A DNA stretch of 64,000 nucleotides from Amycolatopsis solani (GCF_033441515.1 NZ_JAWQJT010000001.1:248001-312000); one strand, 5' to 3'; counted from the stretch's first letter, positions 8,396 through 16,598 are shown. Translations and numbers: made by a program. The notes: generated by a model not told the origin, from the letters alone.

Positions 8396-9034
8396 GTGAC
8401 GATGTTCGAATCCGACAGGACTCCGGTGGTGGTCCGCGCCACCGATCCGATCCTGCACAACGGCGTCTGCGTGGCGCTGCGTTCGCGTGACGAAGTCCGG
8501 GTGGTCGACGGGGACTCGGCCGGCCCCGCCGTGGTCGCGCTGCTGGTCGCCGACCGGCTCGACGAGACGATGACGCAACTGCTGTCCGCGTTGCACCACC
8601 AGGGCTTCACCCGCATCGTGCTGATCGCGGGCGAAGTCGACGACAACGAGGTCCTCAACGCCGTCGAGCACGGCGTCTGCGCGGTCGCCCGCCGCGCCGA
8701 CGCCGGGCCGGAGGTGCTCGTGCGGCTGATCAAGGCGGCCGCGGCGGGCGAGGGCGCGCTGCCGCCCGACCTGCTCGGCCGGCTGCTCAACCGGGTTTCC
8801 CGCCTGCAGCGCCAGGTGCTGCAGCCGCGAGGCCTGCACATGGGCGGGATGAGCAACCGGGAGACGGAGGTGCTCCGGCTCGTCGCGGCGGGGTATTCGA
8901 CGCAGGAGATCGCCGACCAGCTGTGCTACTCGCAGCGCACGGTGAAGAGCATCCTGCACGACGTGACCAACCGGTTCCAGCTGCGCAACCGCTCGCACGC
9001 GGTGGCGTACGCGTTGCGTGAAGGACTGATCTAG
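8396..9034 (+). CDS. LuxR-type regulator with degenerate receiver domain
   Basis: A 212-residue protein. The C-terminal 65 residues are a normal LuxR helix-turn-helix (MSNRETEVLRLVAAGYSTQEIADQL). The N-terminal 140 residues keep a receiver-like fold pattern (DPILHNGVCVALRSRDEVRVV) but have AVVALLVADRLDE where the phosphoacceptor aspartate strand should be, and lack the acidic pair, so phosphorylation is unlikely. GTG 8396 is chosen since GAGGGG lies five bases upstream; ATG 8402 is an alternative. The stop codon overlaps the stop of the convergent kinase gene by three bases. Confidence 0.75.
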   Translation: MTMFESDRTPVVVRATDPILHNGVCVALRSRDEVRVVDGDSAGPAVVALLVADRLDETMTQLLSALHHQGFTRIVLIAGEVDDNEVLNAVEHGVCAVARRADAGPEVLVRLIKAAAAGEGALPPDLLGRLLNRVSRLQRQVLQPRGLHMGGMSNRETEVLRLVAAGYSTQEIADQLCYSQRTVKSILHDVTNRFQLRNRSHAVAYALREGLI

Positions 9035-10314
9035 CGCGGGACGCGTTCGGCGGGCCAGCGGACTTCCGGGACGTCGCTGGGCCGCGGCACCTTGAGGAAG
9101 AGGCTGAAGACGGCCGGGCGGCGGTTGGACAGCTCCAGCCGCCCGCCGTCGGCCTCGATCAGCGCGCGGGCCAGTGCCAGGCCGACGCCGGTGGAGCCGC
9201 CGCCGGAGAAGCCGCGTTCGAAGATGTGCGGGGCGAGCTCGTCGGGCACGCCGGAGCCGGTGTCGCTCACCTCGATCACCACCGTGCCCTCGGCGTCGCC
9301 GCGGCGGGCGACCAGCGTGACCGTGCCCGAGCCGTGGCGCAGCGCGTTGTCGAGCAGGACCCCGATGACTTCGCGCAGCCGGCCGGGCGTGGCCCGCGCC
9401 ATCAGCCCGTCGGCCACGCGCGTCCGGAGGTTGCGGCCTTCCGCGCGAAGCAGCTCGCGCCACTCCTGGGCCATCTCGGGCAGTTGCGTGGGCAGGTCCA
9501 CCGGTTCCGCGCCGACCTCGCGGGCCGCGCGCGCCGCCGCCAGCAGCTCGTCCAGCGCCTCCGCGAGCCGGTCGGCCTGTTCCTGGGCGGCTTTCGACTC
9601 GTCGGCCACCTCGTCGTCCGGGTGCACGGTGAGCGGTTCCAGCCGCAGCTGCAACGCCGTCAGGCGGCTGCGCAGCTGGTGCGAGACGTCGCCGACGAGC
9701 TGGCGTTCCCGCTGCACGAGCTGGGCGAGCGCGGTCCCGGACGCGTCCAGCGCTTCGGCGACCATGTCGAGCTCGCCGACGCCGTAGCGGCTCGGGTCGG
9801 GCCGGAAGTCGCCGCCGCCGAGGCGGGCCGCGCGTTCGGCGACGTGCCGCAACGGCTTCGCGAGCCGCCGGGCCGTCACCAGCGCCACCACCGCGCCGGT
9901 CCCGATCGACAGCAGCACCAGCAGGACGACGACGAGCGTGACCGTCGTCTGCCGTTCGTGCATCGGCCCGGCGGGGACGGCGATCTCCACCTTGCCGTCG
10001 CGGGCGAGGTCGGCCGTCTCGGTGACGGTGTCGCTGCCCGGGTCGCTGCCGTAGCGCTTCTCGATCTGGCCGCTCGCGCGGACGGTGAGCAGCCCGTTCG
10101 CCGGGACCGCCGCCCGCACCTGGTCGAGGTCGATCTCCTGGCCGTTGGCGATCTCGGTGTCGAGGATCGCCGCCGCCGCGCGGGCGTTCTCGGCCAGCGT
10201 CTCGCGGTAGCTCGACTCGATCTGCCAGCTCGCCACGATGCCCAGGGGGATGCCGAGGACCGCCGCGGTGACGGCGACCGCGAGCAGGATGGCCAGGAGG
10301 ATGCGGCGGCGCAC
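9031..10314 (-). CDS. OmpR-class sensor histidine kinase
   Basis: A 427-residue membrane kinase: helix 1 at residues 5-27, an extracytoplasmic sensor of about 95 residues, helix 2 near 125-147, HAMP, then a HisKA dimerisation helix with the phospho-histidine in GDVSHQLRSRLTALQ and an ATPase domain with LLDNALRHG (N box), VSDTGSGVPDEL (G1) and GVGLALARALIEADGG (G2). It starts with GTG three bases after the stop of its partner regulator (10318-11019), so translation is likely coupled. Signal sensed is unknown. Confidence 0.88.
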   Translation of the reverse strand: MRRRILLAILLAVAVTAAVLGIPLGIVASWQIESSYRETLAENARAAAAILDTEIANGQEIDLDQVRAAVPANGLLTVRASGQIEKRYGSDPGSDTVTETADLARDGKVEIAVPAGPMHERQTTVTLVVVLLVLLSIGTGAVVALVTARRLAKPLRHVAERAARLGGGDFRPDPSRYGVGELDMVAEALDASGTALAQLVQRERQLVGDVSHQLRSRLTALQLRLEPLTVHPDDEVADESKAAQEQADRLAEALDELLAAARAAREVGAEPVDLPTQLPEMAQEWRELLRAEGRNLRTRVADGLMARATPGRLREVIGVLLDNALRHGSGTVTLVARRGDAEGTVVIEVSDTGSGVPDELAPHIFERGFSGGGSTGVGLALARALIEADGGRLELSNRRPAVFSLFLKVPRPSDVPEVRWPAERVPR

Positions 10315-10317
10315 GGC

Positions 10318-11019
10318 TTATTCGGCGTTGAACCGGAAGCCGACGCCGCGGACGGTCGCGATCCGCCGTTCGCCGTCGTGGGCCTTGCTGGTGCGGCCCG
10401 CGGCGTCGTCGGCGGCGATGGCGAGCTTCCGCCGCAGCCACGACATGTGCATGTCGAGGGTCTTGGACGTCTTCGACTCGAGGTCGTTCCAGACCTCGGC
10501 GAGAATCTCGTCGCGGCTGACGACCTGCCCGGCACGGCTCATGAGCACGCGCAGCAGCTCGAACTCCTTGTTCGCCAGCTGCACCTCGTGCAGGTCGACG
10601 GTGACCAGCCGGGCGCCGACGTCCATCCGCACCCCGCCCGCCTCGAGCACCTCGGGCACCCGGCGGCGCAGCAGCGCGCGGATCCGGGCCAGCAGCTCGG
10701 CGAGCCGGAACGGTTTCGCGACGTAGTCGTCGGCCCCCGCGTCCAGGCCGACGACGAAGTCGACCTCGTCGGTGCGGGCGGTGAGCATCAGGACGGGCAG
10801 CTCGGTGCCGTTGGCGCGCAGCCGGCGGCACACCTCCAAGCCGTCCATCCCGGGCAGGCCGAGGTCCAGCACGAGCAGGTCGACGCGCTGGGCGGCGGTG
10901 GCGTCGAGGACCGAAGGGCCGTCGGTGACGACGTGGATCTCGTATCCCTCGCGTTCGAGGGCGCGGGAGAGCGGTTCGGCGATGGCCGGATCGTCTTCGG
11001 CAAGTAGGACCATGCTCAC
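10318..11019 (-). CDS. OmpR/PhoB-type response regulator
   Basis: A 233-residue regulator with receiver domain (D9, D10, phosphoacceptor D52 in LLVLDLGLPGMDG, K in YVAKPFR) and a C-terminal winged helix (LANKEFELLRVLMSRAGQVVSRDEIL ... SKTLDMHMSWLRRKL). First gene of a two-gene operon with the kinase at 9031. GTG 11019 is preferred because TAGAGT lies seven bases upstream, giving a leaderless arrangement; ATG 11013 would remove two residues. It diverges from the HisN-like gene, with only 36 bases between starts. Confidence 0.87.
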   Translation of the reverse strand: MSMVLLAEDDPAIAEPLSRALEREGYEIHVVTDGPSVLDATAAQRVDLLVLDLGLPGMDGLEVCRRLRANGTELPVLMLTARTDEVDFVVGLDAGADDYVAKPFRLAELLARIRALLRRRVPEVLEAGGVRMDVGARLVTVDLHEVQLANKEFELLRVLMSRAGQVVSRDEILAEVWNDLESKTSKTLDMHMSWLRRKLAIAADDAAGRTSKAHDGERRIATVRGVGFRFNAE

Positions 11020-11055
11020 CTGGTCAACTCTACGGCGCGGGGGCGTGAAACCATC

Positions 11056-11841
11056 GTGACCGTGCCTGGCTACGGAGATGATCTGGCCCTCGCCACCCGG
11101 CTGGCTGACGCCGCCGACGCGATCACGACGGCGCGGTTCCGCGCCCTGGACCTCGCGGTGTCGCGCAAACCCGACCGCACCCCGGTGACCGACGCGGACA
11201 CCGCGGTCGAGGACGCGATCCGCGACCTGCTGGCGGCGGAACGCCCGGCCGACGCGGTGCTCGGCGAGGAGCGCGGCGGCTCCGCGGCGACCGGCCGCGC
11301 GTGGGTGCTCGACCCGATCGACGGCACCAAGAACTTCCTCCGCGGAGTACCCGTCTGGGCGACGCTGATCGCGCTCGTCGAAGACGGCGACCCGGTGGTC
11401 GGCATGATCAGCGCGCCCCTGCTCGGCCGCCGCTGGTGGGCGGCCACGGGGTCCGGCGCGTTCTCGTCGGACACCGCGGGCACCCGCCGGCTGTCGGTTT
11501 CCCGGGTTTCGTCCCTTTCGGACGCTTATCTGTCCACTACGGACTTGAACTCGTGGGTCGAGTACCACTCCCGCGAGAAGTACCTGGACCTGGTGAACGC
11601 GTGCTGGGAGTCCCGCGCGTTCGGCGACTTCTGGTCGCACGTCCTAGTCGCCGAGGGCGCGCTGGACGTCGCGGCGGAGTGCATCGTGAACCCGTGGGAC
11701 GTCGCCGCGGCGCAGGTGATCGTCACCGAGGCGGGCGGCCGCTTCAGCGACCTCGACGGCGTCGGGCGCTACGACAACGGGAGCGCCCTGTCGACCAACG
11801 GCCTCCTGCACGACGAGGCACTGGCGACCCTCAAGCGCTGA
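11056..11841 (+). CDS. hisN: Inositol-monophosphatase-like phosphatase, probable histidinol-phosphatase
   Basis: A 261-residue member of the Mg2+-dependent IMPase superfamily. Visible metal-site motifs are GEERGG, WVLDPIDGTKNFLRG and NPWDVAAAQVIVTEAGG. Length and motif wording match the actinobacterial HisN type that removes phosphate from histidinol phosphate in histidine synthesis, though family members also act on inositol phosphates. No other histidine genes are nearby, as is usual for hisN. It ends at a long palindrome shared with the convergent gene. Confidence 0.75.
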   Translation: MTVPGYGDDLALATRLADAADAITTARFRALDLAVSRKPDRTPVTDADTAVEDAIRDLLAAERPADAVLGEERGGSAATGRAWVLDPIDGTKNFLRGVPVWATLIALVEDGDPVVGMISAPLLGRRWWAATGSGAFSSDTAGTRRLSVSRVSSLSDAYLSTTDLNSWVEYHSREKYLDLVNACWESRAFGDFWSHVLVAEGALDVAAECIVNPWDVAAAQVIVTEAGGRFSDLDGVGRYDNGSALSTNGLLHDEALATLKR

Positions 11842-11842
11842 C

Positions 11843-11890
11843 GCTCGTGAGTGTTCAGTCGGGTTCTAACCCGACTGAACACTCACGAGC
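11843..11890. terminator. Perfect 23-bp hairpin between convergent genes
   Basis: Bases 11843-11865 and 11868-11890 are exact reverse complements around a two-base centre. It begins one base after the hisN stop and contains the stop codon of the opposing small gene (11883-11885). With no U-tract on either side, it fits the hairpin-only, bidirectional terminators common in actinomycetes. Confidence 0.75.
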
Positions 11891-12143
11891 CGGGGAGCAG
11901 GCCGACCGCGCCGCGGGCCACCTGGGCCCAGGCCAGCCTGCCGAAGAGGTAGTGGCACGCGACCTGTTCGCTGGTGAACCGCGCCCAGTCGTAGCGGTTG
12001 CCCTGCTCCCGCCAGAACACCTCCCACGCCTCGTCCTCGCCCTGCATCAGGCACCACGCGTTGTCGACTTCGGCGCCGAGCGAAACGACCTCCGGCGGCA
12101 CGCCCAGCACGCCGAGCCAGCGCTGGATCGACTGGGTGTTCAT
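11883..12143 (-). CDS. Small protein, probable TNT immunity factor
   Basis: An 86-residue acidic protein with many aromatic residues (WCLMQGEDEAWEVFWREQ, HYLFGRLAWAQVARG), no signal peptide and no membrane helix. I do not recognise a named family. Its ATG overlaps the stop of the TNT-domain gene (TGATG), the tight coupling usual for toxin and antidote; in M. tuberculosis the TNT toxin gene cpnT is likewise followed by the gene of its inhibitor IFT. The immunity role is inferred from position and size only. Its stop codon lies inside the 23-bp hairpin. Confidence 0.6.
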   Translation of the reverse strand: MNTQSIQRWLGVLGVPPEVVSLGAEVDNAWCLMQGEDEAWEVFWREQGNRYDWARFTSEQVACHYLFGRLAWAQVARGAVGLLPGS

Positions 12144-13066
12144 CAATCCTCTTCCCCCTTGGCCTCGGCGAGGTAGCCGAGGGTCACGAGTTCGTCCGCG
12201 GCCAGCAGGGCACGGTACCGGGTACCCCCGCCGACCTGCCCGAACCAGTTCGCCGTTTCCGAGCGCCACATCGGCACCGCGCGCACCACGACGTACCGGC
12301 GGTACTCGGCGTCCAGCATCCCGGGCGGCAGCGAGCGTTCCGCGAACGGCGTGCCGTCGGCGAAGAACACGCGCCCGTACGCCGGGCCGAAGCGGTCGAG
12401 CACGGTGTTCATCGGGACCATCACCGGCTCGCCGTGGTCGACACTGCCCTCCGGGTAGTGGTCGCCCGGCGGCCACGCGTATTCGGGCCCGAGGTCGCTG
12501 TGCCCGACGACGAACCGGCGGATCCACACCGCCTGCGTCGCGTGGGCGTAGGGCACGTAGCCCTCGGTCAGGTGCCGCGGCACCGGCCGCGACCGGGCGG
12601 TCGGCGACCGGCGGAAGCCCGCGGTCACGTTGGTGAGCGCCTGGTCGTCGAAGATCAGCCGGGCGTCCGGGTGGTCGTTGGGGCCGAAGCCCTCCGGGTC
12701 GTCGTCCGGCAAGGGCAGCTGCCGCGCCGGCTTGTCCATGGCGATCGGCAGGTGCCCGATCGGGAACATGTGCACCAGGAACAACGCGACAACGCTTTCC
12801 CGCTCGGTGCGCGGCGAACCCAGCGGCGGCACCGGCGCCGGCGAAACCGGCGCGGGAGCGAGCGGCGCCGGCGAGACCGGGGGCGGCGGGGCCGCGGGCA
12901 TCGGCGGGGCCGGGGGCAGCGGGAACGGCGGCAGCAGCGGCGACACGGCGTGCGGCCACGCCGCCGGACTGCCCGAAGGCGGCGTCGGGGCGTCCTCGGG
13001 CAGCCCAGGCAGTCGCACCGGCCCCGTGTCGAGGTCGTCCCCGCCCGCCTCGGAAGGCTCCGTCAC
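12143..13066 (-). CDS. TNT-domain protein (NAD+ glycohydrolase-type toxin)
   Basis: A 307-residue protein. Residues 27-85 are Pro/Ala-rich and disordered; 90-190 is an unassigned middle region; 196-303 matches the tuberculosis necrotizing toxin fold: EYAWPPGDHYPEG, LDRFGPAYGR, DGTPFAERSLPP, YRRYVVVRAVP and NWFGQVGGGTRY. R225, R244 and Q277 fall in the positions of conserved substrate-site residues; the histidine reported in the M. tuberculosis protein is here an arginine in EYRRY. TNT domains hydrolyse NAD+. There is no signal peptide, so export, if any, would use another route. GTG 13066 has GGAGG six bases upstream. It follows the HMG-CoA lyase gene by 37 bases. Confidence 0.85.
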   Translation of the reverse strand: MTEPSEAGGDDLDTGPVRLPGLPEDAPTPPSGSPAAWPHAVSPLLPPFPLPPAPPMPAAPPPPVSPAPLAPAPVSPAPVPPLGSPRTERESVVALFLVHMFPIGHLPIAMDKPARQLPLPDDDPEGFGPNDHPDARLIFDDQALTNVTAGFRRSPTARSRPVPRHLTEGYVPYAHATQAVWIRRFVVGHSDLGPEYAWPPGDHYPEGSVDHGEPVMVPMNTVLDRFGPAYGRVFFADGTPFAERSLPPGMLDAEYRRYVVVRAVPMWRSETANWFGQVGGGTRYRALLAADELVTLGYLAEAKGEED

Positions 13067-13103
13067 CCACATCCTCCGGCTCGGTAGTGCACAGTGGTCC
13101 GCG

Positions 13104-14033
13104 TCAGCTGAGCGCGTTGACCACGCGGGACGGGCTCGGGCGGCCGAGCTGCCCCGCCATCCAGGAACTGGCCGCCACCAGCACGTCGAGGTCGACACCG
13201 GTTTCCACGCCGAGGCCGTTCAACATCCACACGAGATCTTCGGTCGCCAGGTTCCCGGTGGCCGACTCGGCGTACGGGCAGCCGCCCAGCCCGCCCGCCG
13301 AAGAGTCCACAGTCGACACTCCACATCGGAGCGCCGCCAGCGTGTTCGCGAGAGCCTGACCGTAGGTGTCGTGGAAGTGCACGGCCAAAGTACCGACATC
13401 GCCGAACAGCCCGATCAGGTTTTCGACCTGGCCCGCCGTCGCGACGCCGATGGTGTCGCCCAGCGACAGCTGCGAGCACCCCATGTCCAGCAGGCGGCGG
13501 CCGGCGTCGGCGACCTGCTTCGCCGGCACGACGCCCTCCCACGGGTCGCCGAAGCACATCGAGAGGTACCCGCGCACGTCCAGCCCGGCTTCCCTGGCCC
13601 GCGTGACGACCGGCTCGAACATCGCGAACTGCTCGTCCAGCGACGAGTTGAGGTTCTTGCGTGCGAACGTCTCCGTCGCGCTGGCGAAGATCGCGATGTG
13701 CTCGACACCGGCTTCGAGCGCCCGGTTCAGACCTTTTTCGTTCGGCACGAGCACCGGGTACCGGACGCCTTCGCGGCGGTCGAGCCCGGCCAGCAGCTGC
13801 TCGGCGTCGGCGAGCTGCGGCACCCACTTGGGGTGCACGAAGCTGGTCGCCTCCAGCGTGGTCAGCCCGGCACCGGCGAGCCGGTCGAGGAACTCCAGCT
13901 TGACCTCGACGGGAACGATCGTCTTTTCGTTCTGCAGCCCGTCCCGCGGGCCGACCTCCCAGATCGTGACCCGCTCCGGCAGCTCGCCCGCCGCGGGCAC
14001 CCGCTCGGGCAGGCCCAGTTCACGCGTGCCCAT
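13104..14033 (-). CDS. mvaB: Hydroxymethylglutaryl-CoA lyase
   Basis: A 309-residue TIM-barrel enzyme that splits 3-hydroxy-3-methylglutaryl-CoA into acetyl-CoA and acetoacetate, the last step of leucine breakdown. Signatures are WEVGPRDGLQNEK (metal/substrate site), SFVHPKWVPQLADAEQ, VHFHDTYGQALAN (metal histidines) and GLGGCPYAESATGNLATEDLV with the catalytic cysteine loop. Its ATG overlaps the stop of the PH-domain gene by one base (TGATG), so the two are translationally coupled. The other leucine-pathway genes are not in the window. Confidence 0.9.
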   Translation of the reverse strand: MGTRELGLPERVPAAGELPERVTIWEVGPRDGLQNEKTIVPVEVKLEFLDRLAGAGLTTLEATSFVHPKWVPQLADAEQLLAGLDRREGVRYPVLVPNEKGLNRALEAGVEHIAIFASATETFARKNLNSSLDEQFAMFEPVVTRAREAGLDVRGYLSMCFGDPWEGVVPAKQVADAGRRLLDMGCSQLSLGDTIGVATAGQVENLIGLFGDVGTLAVHFHDTYGQALANTLAALRCGVSTVDSSAGGLGGCPYAESATGNLATEDLVWMLNGLGVETGVDLDVLVAASSWMAGQLGRPSPSRVVNALS

Positions 14034-14611
14034 CAGCGACGTCGCTCGCCGCGGGGCGGGTGCCCGTCACCCGGTGGCGGCAGCGGCGTGGTCTGCTGCG
14101 CGCCCGGCCGGTAGTCGTCGTACGGGTTGTCGTTGACCTCGCGGTAGATGACCGTGTGCACCTTCTCCACGTGCGGGATGTCCTCGAACCGCAGCGGCTC
14201 GTCCGACGCGGACTCGATGATCAGCGTGCCGCAGCCGAACACCCGGTCCAGCAGGCCGTGCTCGAACTGGACGCTGTTGATGCGGCCCATCGGGATGTCG
14301 ATGCCGGTGCGCTTGAGCACGCCTTCGCGCGCGATGAGGCGGTCCGTCGTCACGATGAAGTGGGTGGTCCGCCAGCGCACCAGCGGAGCCAGGAACAGCC
14401 ACACGATCAGCACCAGCGCGACGACCGCGATGGCGATCAGCCCGACCGTGTTCCACGGCGACCCGGCGTCCTTCGCGAGGATCGCGAGCCAGATGCCGGC
14501 GCCCAGGGTGACCAGGAACGCGAGCGTCGGGAAGATCAGCATCTTGAAGTGCGGGTGACTGTGCACCACGACGTGCTCTTGCTCGCTGAGCAATTCGTCC
14601 GGATAAGCCAC
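14033..14611 (-). CDS. PH-domain (bPH2/YdbS-like) membrane protein
   Basis: A 192-residue protein with two membrane helices near the N-terminus (about 26-48 and 56-80) followed by a bacterial PH-like domain (VRWRTTHFIVTTDRLIAREGVLKRTGIDIPMGRINSV split over residues 85-120) and a polar C-terminal tail. Function of the family is unknown. The equivalent neighbour of birA in mycobacteria is Rv3278c, supporting this as a core gene. GTG 14611 is chosen because GGGAG lies eight bases upstream; TTG 14626 would add five residues. Confidence 0.8.
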   Translation of the reverse strand: MAYPDELLSEQEHVVVHSHPHFKMLIFPTLAFLVTLGAGIWLAILAKDAGSPWNTVGLIAIAVVALVLIVWLFLAPLVRWRTTHFIVTTDRLIAREGVLKRTGIDIPMGRINSVQFEHGLLDRVFGCGTLIIESASDEPLRFEDIPHVEKVHTVIYREVNDNPYDDYRPGAQQTTPLPPPGDGHPPRGERRR

Positions 14612-14696
14612 GGCGGACGCTCCCAAGGTCGGTGCGGCGGTGTCGTCTCACCGTACCGGCGAGACGCTCGGCCGGTGCGTGCAACGCCCCGAGAAG

Positions 14697-15494
14697 TCAG
14701 GCCGGGCGGACGTGCACCACGTCACCCGCGAACACGGTGTGCCGCTGCCCGCCCGCCATGTCGACCTGCAGCTGCCCGGCGGCGTCGATGTCGGCCGCGC
14801 GCCCGGTCAGCGACGTCCCGTCCGGCAGCTGGACCTCGACGTCCTGGCCGAGGGTCGCGCAGTGGGCGCGGTAGTCGCCGAGCAGCCCGGCTTCGGTGAG
14901 GTCGCCGCCGGCCAGCCGCCACCGCTCTTCCAGACCGGCGAACCCGGTGAGCAGCGCGATGGCGACGTCGGTGCGGTCGGTGGTGGTGGCCCCCTGCTCG
15001 GCGAGCGACGTCGCGGGCAGCCCGCCGGGCCCCGGCGTGACGTCGCCGAGCGGCAGGACGTTGAGGCCGATGCCGAGCACGATGGACGGCTCGGGGCCGG
15101 CGACGGCTTCGGCGAGGATGCCGGCGCACTTGGCGCCGTTGACGAGGACGTCGTTGGGCCACTTCAGCACGGCGTCGACCCCGACGGACGCGGCGGCCTC
15201 GCGCACGGCGAGCCCGGCGACGATGGAGAGCGAGCCGAGGGCGGCGAACGGCACGCCCGGCCGGAGCGCGATGCTCAGGTACAGCCCGGCACCCTTCGGC
15301 GAGCTCCACGGCCGCGCCCGGCGCCCGACCCCCGCCGTCTGCTCTTCGGCGAGCAGAACGGTCCGGTCCGGAGCGCCTTCTTCGACCGCTTTCCGCAGGT
15401 CGGCATTGGTGGAACCGGTTCGCTCGACGACGTCGATCTTCGCGTACCGATCTTGGAGCGCGTCTCGCAACCGGACGACATCGATCTCAGCCAT
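14697..15494 (-). CDS. birA: Biotin-[acetyl-CoA-carboxylase] ligase
   Basis: A 265-residue group I biotin protein ligase lacking the N-terminal DNA-binding domain. It activates biotin with ATP and attaches it to the lysine of AccA3 (39916-41709). Motifs: RTGSTNADL, the biotin/AMP loop AEEQTAGVGRRARPWSSP, GLYLS, KWPNDVLV with the catalytic lysine, and KCAGILAEA. ATG 15494 lies six bases after TATGGT on the minus strand, consistent with a leaderless message. In M. tuberculosis birA directly faces accD5; here about 15 kb of accessory genes lie between. Confidence 0.93.
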   Translation of the reverse strand: MAEIDVVRLRDALQDRYAKIDVVERTGSTNADLRKAVEEGAPDRTVLLAEEQTAGVGRRARPWSSPKGAGLYLSIALRPGVPFAALGSLSIVAGLAVREAAASVGVDAVLKWPNDVLVNGAKCAGILAEAVAGPEPSIVLGIGLNVLPLGDVTPGPGGLPATSLAEQGATTTDRTDVAIALLTGFAGLEERWRLAGGDLTEAGLLGDYRAHCATLGQDVEVQLPDGTSLTGRAADIDAAGQLQVDMAGGQRHTVFAGDVVHVRPA

Positions 15495-15543
15495 GTGCCC
15501 ACCATATGGGAGTCCCCCTAACGTGCAAGCTACTCAGTCGTTC

Positions 15544-15567
15544 ACTTAGAGGTGCGCTCTTCTAAGT
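15544..15567. promoter_or_regulatory. Inverted repeat over the NlpC/P60 promoter
   Basis: ACTTAGA and TCTAAGT are exact inverted 7-mers separated by 10 bases. The right arm overlaps TAAGTT (15563-15568), the likely -10 element seven bases before GTG 15576, so a protein bound here would block this promoter. No cognate regulator is identified. Confidence 0.4.
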
Positions 15568-15575
15568 TGGACCCC

Positions 15576-16598
15576 GTGACGACGAAGCCGAGTTCCTGGG
15601 CCCGTGGGGCAGCCCTGCGCGGCCTGGTCGCCCTGCCCCTCGTCGCGGGACTGGTGACGGCGGGCTGGCTGCTGGCCGACCGCTCGCCGGAACCCGCGCC
15701 GGCCCCGCTGCCCGTGGCGCGGGACGTGGCTTCGGGCCCGTCGGTCCTCGAGGTCAGCGCACCGGTGAAGGCGCAGGAACCGGGCCAGGGCGCGTCCGGA
15801 CAGGGTGGCAAGAGTCCGCTGCAGCAGTGGGCCGAGCAGCTGGCCGGTCCCCTCGACATCCCCGCGGACGCCCTGATCGGCTACGCGAACGGCGAGCGCG
15901 CGCTGCGGAAGGAAGCCCCGTCCTGCCACCTCTCGTGGGTCACCCTCGCGGGCATGGGCTCGGCGGCGTCCGACCACGGCCGCGCCGGCGGGAGCCTGCT
16001 CGGGCTGTCCCCGGCGCAGACGAAGAAGTACGGCGAAGACGCGCCGGCCGCGGCCGGACGGGCGCTCTGCGCGGGCGGCACCGACCTCGGGGCCGGCGCG
16101 GGCTGGTGGAAGGCGATCGCGGCCTACCACCCGGGCGGCGACTCGGAGCTGTTCCGCCAGCGGGTCCTCGGCATGGCCCAGCTCTACGCGACGCTGTCGC
16201 TGGACCCGGCCGCGGCGAACTCGCCCCGGGTCAAGGCGACCCGCTTCGCACTCGGCCAGCTCGGCCTCCCCTACGTCTGGGGCGGCAACGGGCCGGACGC
16301 GGGCGCGGCGGGCTTCGACTGCTCCGGCCTGACGAAGGCGTCCTACGACAGCGCGGGCGTGGGCCTGCCGCGGACGGCGGACAGCCAGTTCCGCGCGCTC
16401 CCGCCGGTGCCGGCCTCGGAGGAGCCGCGCCTGGGTGACCTCGTGTTCTACGGCAGCCCGGCGACGCGCATCCACCACGTCGGCCTGTACCTGGGCAACG
16501 GCCTGATGATCAACGCGCCGACCGAGGGCCAGGCCATCCAGATCCACACGTACCACTCGAAGGGCGACGACTACGCGGGCGCGGGCCGCCCGGCCTGA
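15576..16598 (+). CDS. Secreted NlpC/P60 hydrolase with degenerate transglycosylase-like domain
   Basis: A 340-residue envelope protein: membrane anchor at residues 14-34, Pro/Ala/Gly-rich linker to 80, a lytic-transglycosylase-like region (about 85-207) and an NlpC/P60 peptidase domain (218-325) with catalytic C249 in FDCSGL and H301 in HVGLYLGNG. In the middle domain the family motif around the catalytic glutamate reads GMGSAASDHG, with A131 where Glu is expected, so it probably only binds glycan. The peptidase would cut peptidoglycan stem peptides. GTG 15576 lies seven bases after TAAGTT. The 3' end overlaps the convergent regulator gene by 28 bases. Confidence 0.82.
   Translation: MTTKPSSWARGAALRGLVALPLVAGLVTAGWLLADRSPEPAPAPLPVARDVASGPSVLEVSAPVKAQEPGQGASGQGGKSPLQQWAEQLAGPLDIPADALIGYANGERALRKEAPSCHLSWVTLAGMGSAASDHGRAGGSLLGLSPAQTKKYGEDAPAAAGRALCAGGTDLGAGAGWWKAIAAYHPGGDSELFRQRVLGMAQLYATLSLDPAAANSPRVKATRFALGQLGLPYVWGGNGPDAGAAGFDCSGLTKASYDSAGVGLPRTADSQFRALPPVPASEEPRLGDLVFYGSPATRIHHVGLYLGNGLMINAPTEGQAIQIHTYHSKGDDYAGAGRPA

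Noticed and set aside
8401..8420. GTTCGAATCC resembling the T-arm of a tRNA
   Set aside because: No matching acceptor, D- or anticodon arms surround it; it is the start of the LuxR-type gene (MFESD).
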